64,000 nt of DNA from Enchytraeus crypticus (taxonomy: Eukaryota > Annelida > Clitellata > Enchytraeida > Enchytraeidae), in assembly GCA_905160935.1 (NCBI GenBank), contig CAJHZI010000296.1, forward strand, positions 310,001-374,000, read 5' to 3'. Position 1 is the first letter of the stretch. Every line of letters starts with the position of its first letter. A program made the translations under genes and the position numbers. Below the pieces are notes generated by a model that worked only from the letters and a program-made list of their open reading frames with translations, was not told the DNA's origin and ran no database searches. Shown here piece after piece: positions 60,051 to 64,000 of this stretch.

Positions 60051-60538
60051 AACAGGCCCACGAATTTGTAGGTCAAGCCAATCATTGTCGTGTAGTAATT
60101 TCGTTGAAATGTTTTCTAACAAATAGTTGTGATTAACTTATCTTTGGCGCGCGACCAATGCTATCACCATGATACTTGTTGAGTACCAGTAAAAAGAAAT
60201 TAGTATTTACAAGTGTATCTATTTGACCTCGCGTTCCAGTAGTTTACATAAATATCGCCTGCTTGAATTGTATACTTCAGTACCTACCTAGAATCGCAGA
60301 GAAGAAACTATAGAAACTATAAGGCGCTTAATTGAGAGAAGTTTAAATAGTCATAATTGGAAGGTTTGTTTTGTTGCATACGCACGAAAATAGCTAGTAA
60401 TCTCCTAGGTTAAGTTAATATACACCCGTATCGAGTCCGTGATTTTCGAGGATCTCTATTTAGAAAATGTGGTTGTGTGTCACTTTCGTAGTTAGGGCCG
60501 GGTGCACCGTGTGTGTTTTGTATTTCATCTGAAAATAG

Positions 60539-61222
60539 ATGGAAATGAAAAGCGAAGACGATCGGAATACTGGTGAGTAAGGATTAAATTTCAGTATGTT
60601 AGTGTTTAATTCTTGCCGTTGTTATTTGCTAAAGCTCAGATAGGGCTTACCAAAAATAGTGTATAAAATGTGGTAGTTAACAATGTGGGATGAATTTATG
60701 TTTTAGCGTATGTCGCACTCGTGATCGAAGTTAAATAATCCTACTGTATCGAAGGAATTATGTTCATTTTATTTGCGAGATGTCACTGAAATTCCTGCCG
60801 GTTAGGTGGAATTCCACATTCAAGCAACATCATGGCCTGACAGTGTCTTGCTCAGAACAATAATTCATGACCCAACATCGCGTTAAACGAAATTAATGAC
60901 AAAAATACTCTAGTACCGATTACATAGTTATGCGTTAGTGAACAAAACTATCAAACTGTTAATTGCTTTGTTAAATAAATAAACGTTAATTGAACAATAC
61001 TTTAAACTTCTTCATACTTAAAGCGTACAAAATCCAGAGGCGAGAGGTAGGAAATTATAAATGAAATAGCATGTAAGCATTCATAATATGCATACTGCAT
61101 ATTCGTGAACTTTAATATTCTTACATTTAGATCGCAAATCAACCGAAGGTTATGCCAAACTGATACCATGCAGTAAATTTCGGCAGGTTGGCATTTCCAA
61201 GCTATTGAACAAGCTTGATTGA
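60539..61222 (+). CDS. Candidate two-exon small gene (41 aa) or 5' end of a longer gene
   Basis: Exon 1 (60539-60572) starts at an ATG with an in-frame TAG directly before it. It encodes MEMKSEDDRNT and ends at a consensus donor, 'g|gtgagtaagg'. The upstream 100 bp is less AT-rich than its surroundings, as a 5'UTR might be. A good acceptor, 'attcttacatttag' (ending 61130), opens in the matching phase into DRKSTEGYAKLIPCSKFRQ. The frame then either runs on to TGA at 61222 (total 41 aa) or splices out at 'cag|gttggc' (61086 in the 61-kb block, i.e. 61186). The product is hydrophilic, and no family is recognised. The splice signals are the main support. Confidence 0.35.
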
Positions 61223-61534
61223 TAGTACCATTTAGGCGTAGTTATGATTTCAGAATCAGATCCATTTGATTTGTAATTTAGCATTTGACTGAAATATGTA
61301 TTCACTGATATTCGCTGGGAAGCCATAAAATCAGTCCAAGTGCATTTCCAGGGTATATCTAATCTATTGTTTTGTTGTTTTGTTTCCGTACAATTGTAAT
61401 AAATCGCTCAATTTATTCATTGATGGATTGTTATAAGACTGCTTGCATTATTGAAAATCTGTTTTATGAAATTATTTAATAGGATAAGATAATATGAAGA
61501 AGTTGATTGTTTCATATAATTACTGTTTTGTCCG

Positions 61535-61745
61535 TACCGTGTTCTGTCCGGATTGCTGAAGAATAGATCAAGCTTAGACTGCATTTGTCATAAAAGGCGA
61601 CAAAGCACTAAGAACCAACTCAACACCAGAAATGGCAGTAGGTTGGTGAATGCCTAGGCTCCAGAAATTGCAGCAGAATTTTCTGAAACGAATGGATCCC
61701 GATTGTATCTAAACTGGGATTCAAGGGAGGAGAATGATGATGATA
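61535..61745 (+). mobile_element. Family E repeat, near full-length
   Basis: 'tctgtccggattgctgaaga', 'cataaaaggcgacaaagcac', 'gcctaggctccagaaattgc', 'taaactgggattcaaggga', GAT tail. Confidence 0.75.
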
Positions 61746-62056
61746 AATCATTTAAGTTAGGCTAGACATATTGCATAGCCTAAACTAGTTATAGGTTGCT
61801 CAATTAAAGCTAATTTCTTGCTATAATTTTAAAATTTAAAATTATATAGCAAAGAATCCGACCAGTCGGTTAATTGCTACCTCCAGCAAAATACAACGTT
61901 CTATAAACAGGAACATCACGATACTATTCAAATTTAAATGAGAATTGAGCTGAACATTCATTATTTTGAATCATTTTGTGTATGATTTCGGACTCTTTCC
62001 AGTTATTAATTATCTAAATTTATTGAGTAATGGATGTCTGACAAATAATTATACTT

Positions 62057-62803
62057 CTCTCTCCTTTCTTAGTGTACTGCCTACTGGCAGATCCATGGTA
62101 AATATAAACCTCTATTATTCTCTGTCTACCGCTTTCCTCTTCTTGTCCTCATATGAGAGGATCTTTAAATCATCTATCATTCCTAATCTCGACCTGCCTC
62201 TATTTCCTTCAATTCTGTCTTCTATGACCTGTTTTAGAAGATAGAGAAGAAAATAATTTGTTTCTCTATAATTTGTTTTGTTTCTCCCTTAGAATGTGTC
62301 CAATTCAACTATTCTTTCTATTTAGTTAATGCAATTATCCACTGTCTATATGTACCAACTCTCTCCAGAACTTCATCATTTGTAACATTTGAAGTCCAGC
62401 TAATCCTTTCCATTCTTCTCCATATCGACATCTCCAAAGCCTCTACGTGTAGTTGCCTGATATCTTCCTTCCTTATGGTCCATGTTTCACATCCACATAA
62501 TAGCGTGGACCATACCAAGGTTTTCACTATCTTCATATTTGTGTCTTTCTTTAGACTTTTCGTTTTAAGTTCTTTCCTATTACCGGAGGCCTCTTTTGTC
62601 TGTGCAATCCTACTGCATATTTCAATTTTACAATTCCCATCATCTGCAACAATATGGCCTAAACATTTGAAACTCCTTACCTGTTCCAATCTCGTACCAT
62701 TTATTATATTATTAACTTCACCTTTAATGTGGGACGCTCCCATCACTTTTGTTTTTTTGTCGTTAATCTTCATTCCATATTTCAATGCCTTATCATTCAG
62801 AAT
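62057..62803 (-). mobile_element. RTE-like LINE, 3' end fragment
   Basis: The minus-strand frame 62785-62318 encodes 'KYGMKINDKKTKVM', 'VRSFKCLGHIVADDG', 'KIVKTLVWSTLLCGCETW' and 'WRRMERISW'. After a frameshift it reaches the terminal 'ctgccagtaggcagtacact' equivalent at 62075-62090. It is co-linear with the C-terminal half of the 8.8-kb copy. The RT active site is not included. Confidence 0.8.
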
Positions 62804-64000
62804 TATACTTATAAAATCATTTTACCTTCCATATAACCACTGTATAACCACAGCTACGCTACAATTATTATGCCCTGTACATTATACATGTAGCAGCAAA
62901 ATTGGCTCACTGCCGTATCCGTCGAGGGTGCTTTGTTGAAATGAGGTCGGTAGTCACTCGTAATATCTGGATTATTAGATATTAGTTAACAGAGATCGAG
63001 ATTGACCTTTGATCCAAACATTATTAATCTACTGATATCAGGAATATTTCCTAACCTCGTTGCACTATGTAATCAGAAAGTTATATACAAACTGTGTACT
63101 ATGAAATGAGAAAATTACACACTAACTGCTATTTCATATGCATCTATACAGCCTTTCTACGCATATCCTGCAACTCTACTCCCTCTGAAATTTTACAAAA
63201 TTGTGTGGCAAAAACTTTTATTATTAAATATAATTATAGCCTATCAATTACCTTTATATACATAATTTTACTTAATCTCCCTCTAACTACCGGATCTTCA
63301 CTTGCTACCATATGTTTTTCAAATTTTTTGGAAGGTGTGCTTAGTAGTCACATAATAGTCACATATGCTCCATGACGATCAAATGTCGAAACATCTTTAA
63401 ATGATGAAACAGAAGCTAAATCTGGATTGGAGGGTTTTATTCGATCTATGCATCATTTTCGTGAACTTTACACTGTAAACATAGCGACATTATGTACATG
63501 TAGATTGAGTTTTTTTCTCAGGATATGCAAAACATTTAGGTAAAATAGATTATTGTAGAATGAAGATGACATGCGAACTGTATGAAAAAATAATACATTT
63601 TGCAATACAAGCTGGGCAAATATTTAAACTCTGTAGAATTTCAATACATCAGGATCCTGGAATCGGTACACTAGCAGATTCAAATATGTTATAATTGTAC
63701 ACGAGGGTCAGCCGATGCAATACATTTACACTCCGCATGCTATTGCAAGTCGACGGGTTTCGAAATTGCTTTATTCATTCTATGCAATATCATATTAGCA
63801 TCCGTCAGATTCGAATGTGAAATATCAGAGCTGCATCAATAAAGAGATAAACTGCTCGATTTTATGGAGCAGAGTTGGTTATGAACGTAATAGCTGGACT
63901 CGAATGTGATGCATCACATTTGAGTTCACATGGAGTCCTCCACAGCAAAATGGTTTCACGATATATATATATTTTTAAATTTATTAATTTTTTATTTTAT
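62804..64000. other. Gene-free stretch to the window edge
   Basis: No gene or repeat family was recognised. If the 60.5-kb candidate is a longer gene, its further exons could lie here or beyond the window. Confidence 0.35.

Overview
This is AT-rich nuclear DNA from an invertebrate animal. The evidence is spliced genes with GT-AG introns, many LINE fragments, several tRNA-derived SINE families and numerous mini- and microsatellites. The exact taxon cannot be read from the window. The repeat mix (RTE- and CR1-like LINEs, and short elements ending in 'gacgttaaac' plus trinucleotide tails) would suit a lophotrochozoan such as a mollusc, annelid or brachiopod, but that is inference.

Three genes are well supported. 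PRPF38A (minus, 25060-17673) is a complete nine-exon spliceosomal factor whose exon phases all agree. COX6C (minus, 13411-12246) is a complete two-exon cytochrome c oxidase subunit. A single-coding-exon class A GPCR (plus, 48382-49686) has full seven-helix architecture. A fourth gene (plus, 3837-7982, five exons, 371 aa) is assembled here from phase-compatible exons. It encodes a signal-peptide-bearing membrane protein with furin-like sites and a Trp/Cys-rich hydrophobic C-terminal half, and I do not recognise its family. Two weaker candidates are a two-exon small gene starting at 60539 and a 62-aa ORF at 37881-37693.

Layout. 1-3800: a DNA transposon rich in C-runs, a SINE, an internally deleted CR1-like LINE and an RTE 3' end. 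3800-8000: the membrane-protein gene, with an RTE fragment in intron 3 and a 38-bp minisatellite that starts inside exon 4 and copies its splice donor through intron 4. 8-12 kb: a 17-bp minisatellite, the largest RTE-like LINE copy and a 5S rRNA-derived SINE. 12-25 kb: COX6C, LINE relics, SINEs and PRPF38A. 25-48 kb: gene-poor, repeat-dominated DNA. It includes a restriction-like-endonuclease domain of an R2/R4-type LINE lying between TTA/TAA arrays (40.2-40.9 kb), consistent with a Dong-like TAA-targeting element. 48-50 kb: the GPCR. 50-64 kb: minisatellites, clustered SINEs, two more 5S-like SINEs, a near-perfect 200-bp tandem duplication, the 60.5-kb small-gene candidate and an RTE fragment.

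The genes do not form a functional unit; a eukaryotic window like this is a chance neighbourhood. The most notable items are the splice-donor minisatellite, the 5S-derived SINE family, the RLE fragment in TAA arrays and the unrecognised membrane protein. All exon boundaries were read by eye from splice signals, reading phase and, for PRPF38A and COX6C, family similarity. Transcript data are not available here.
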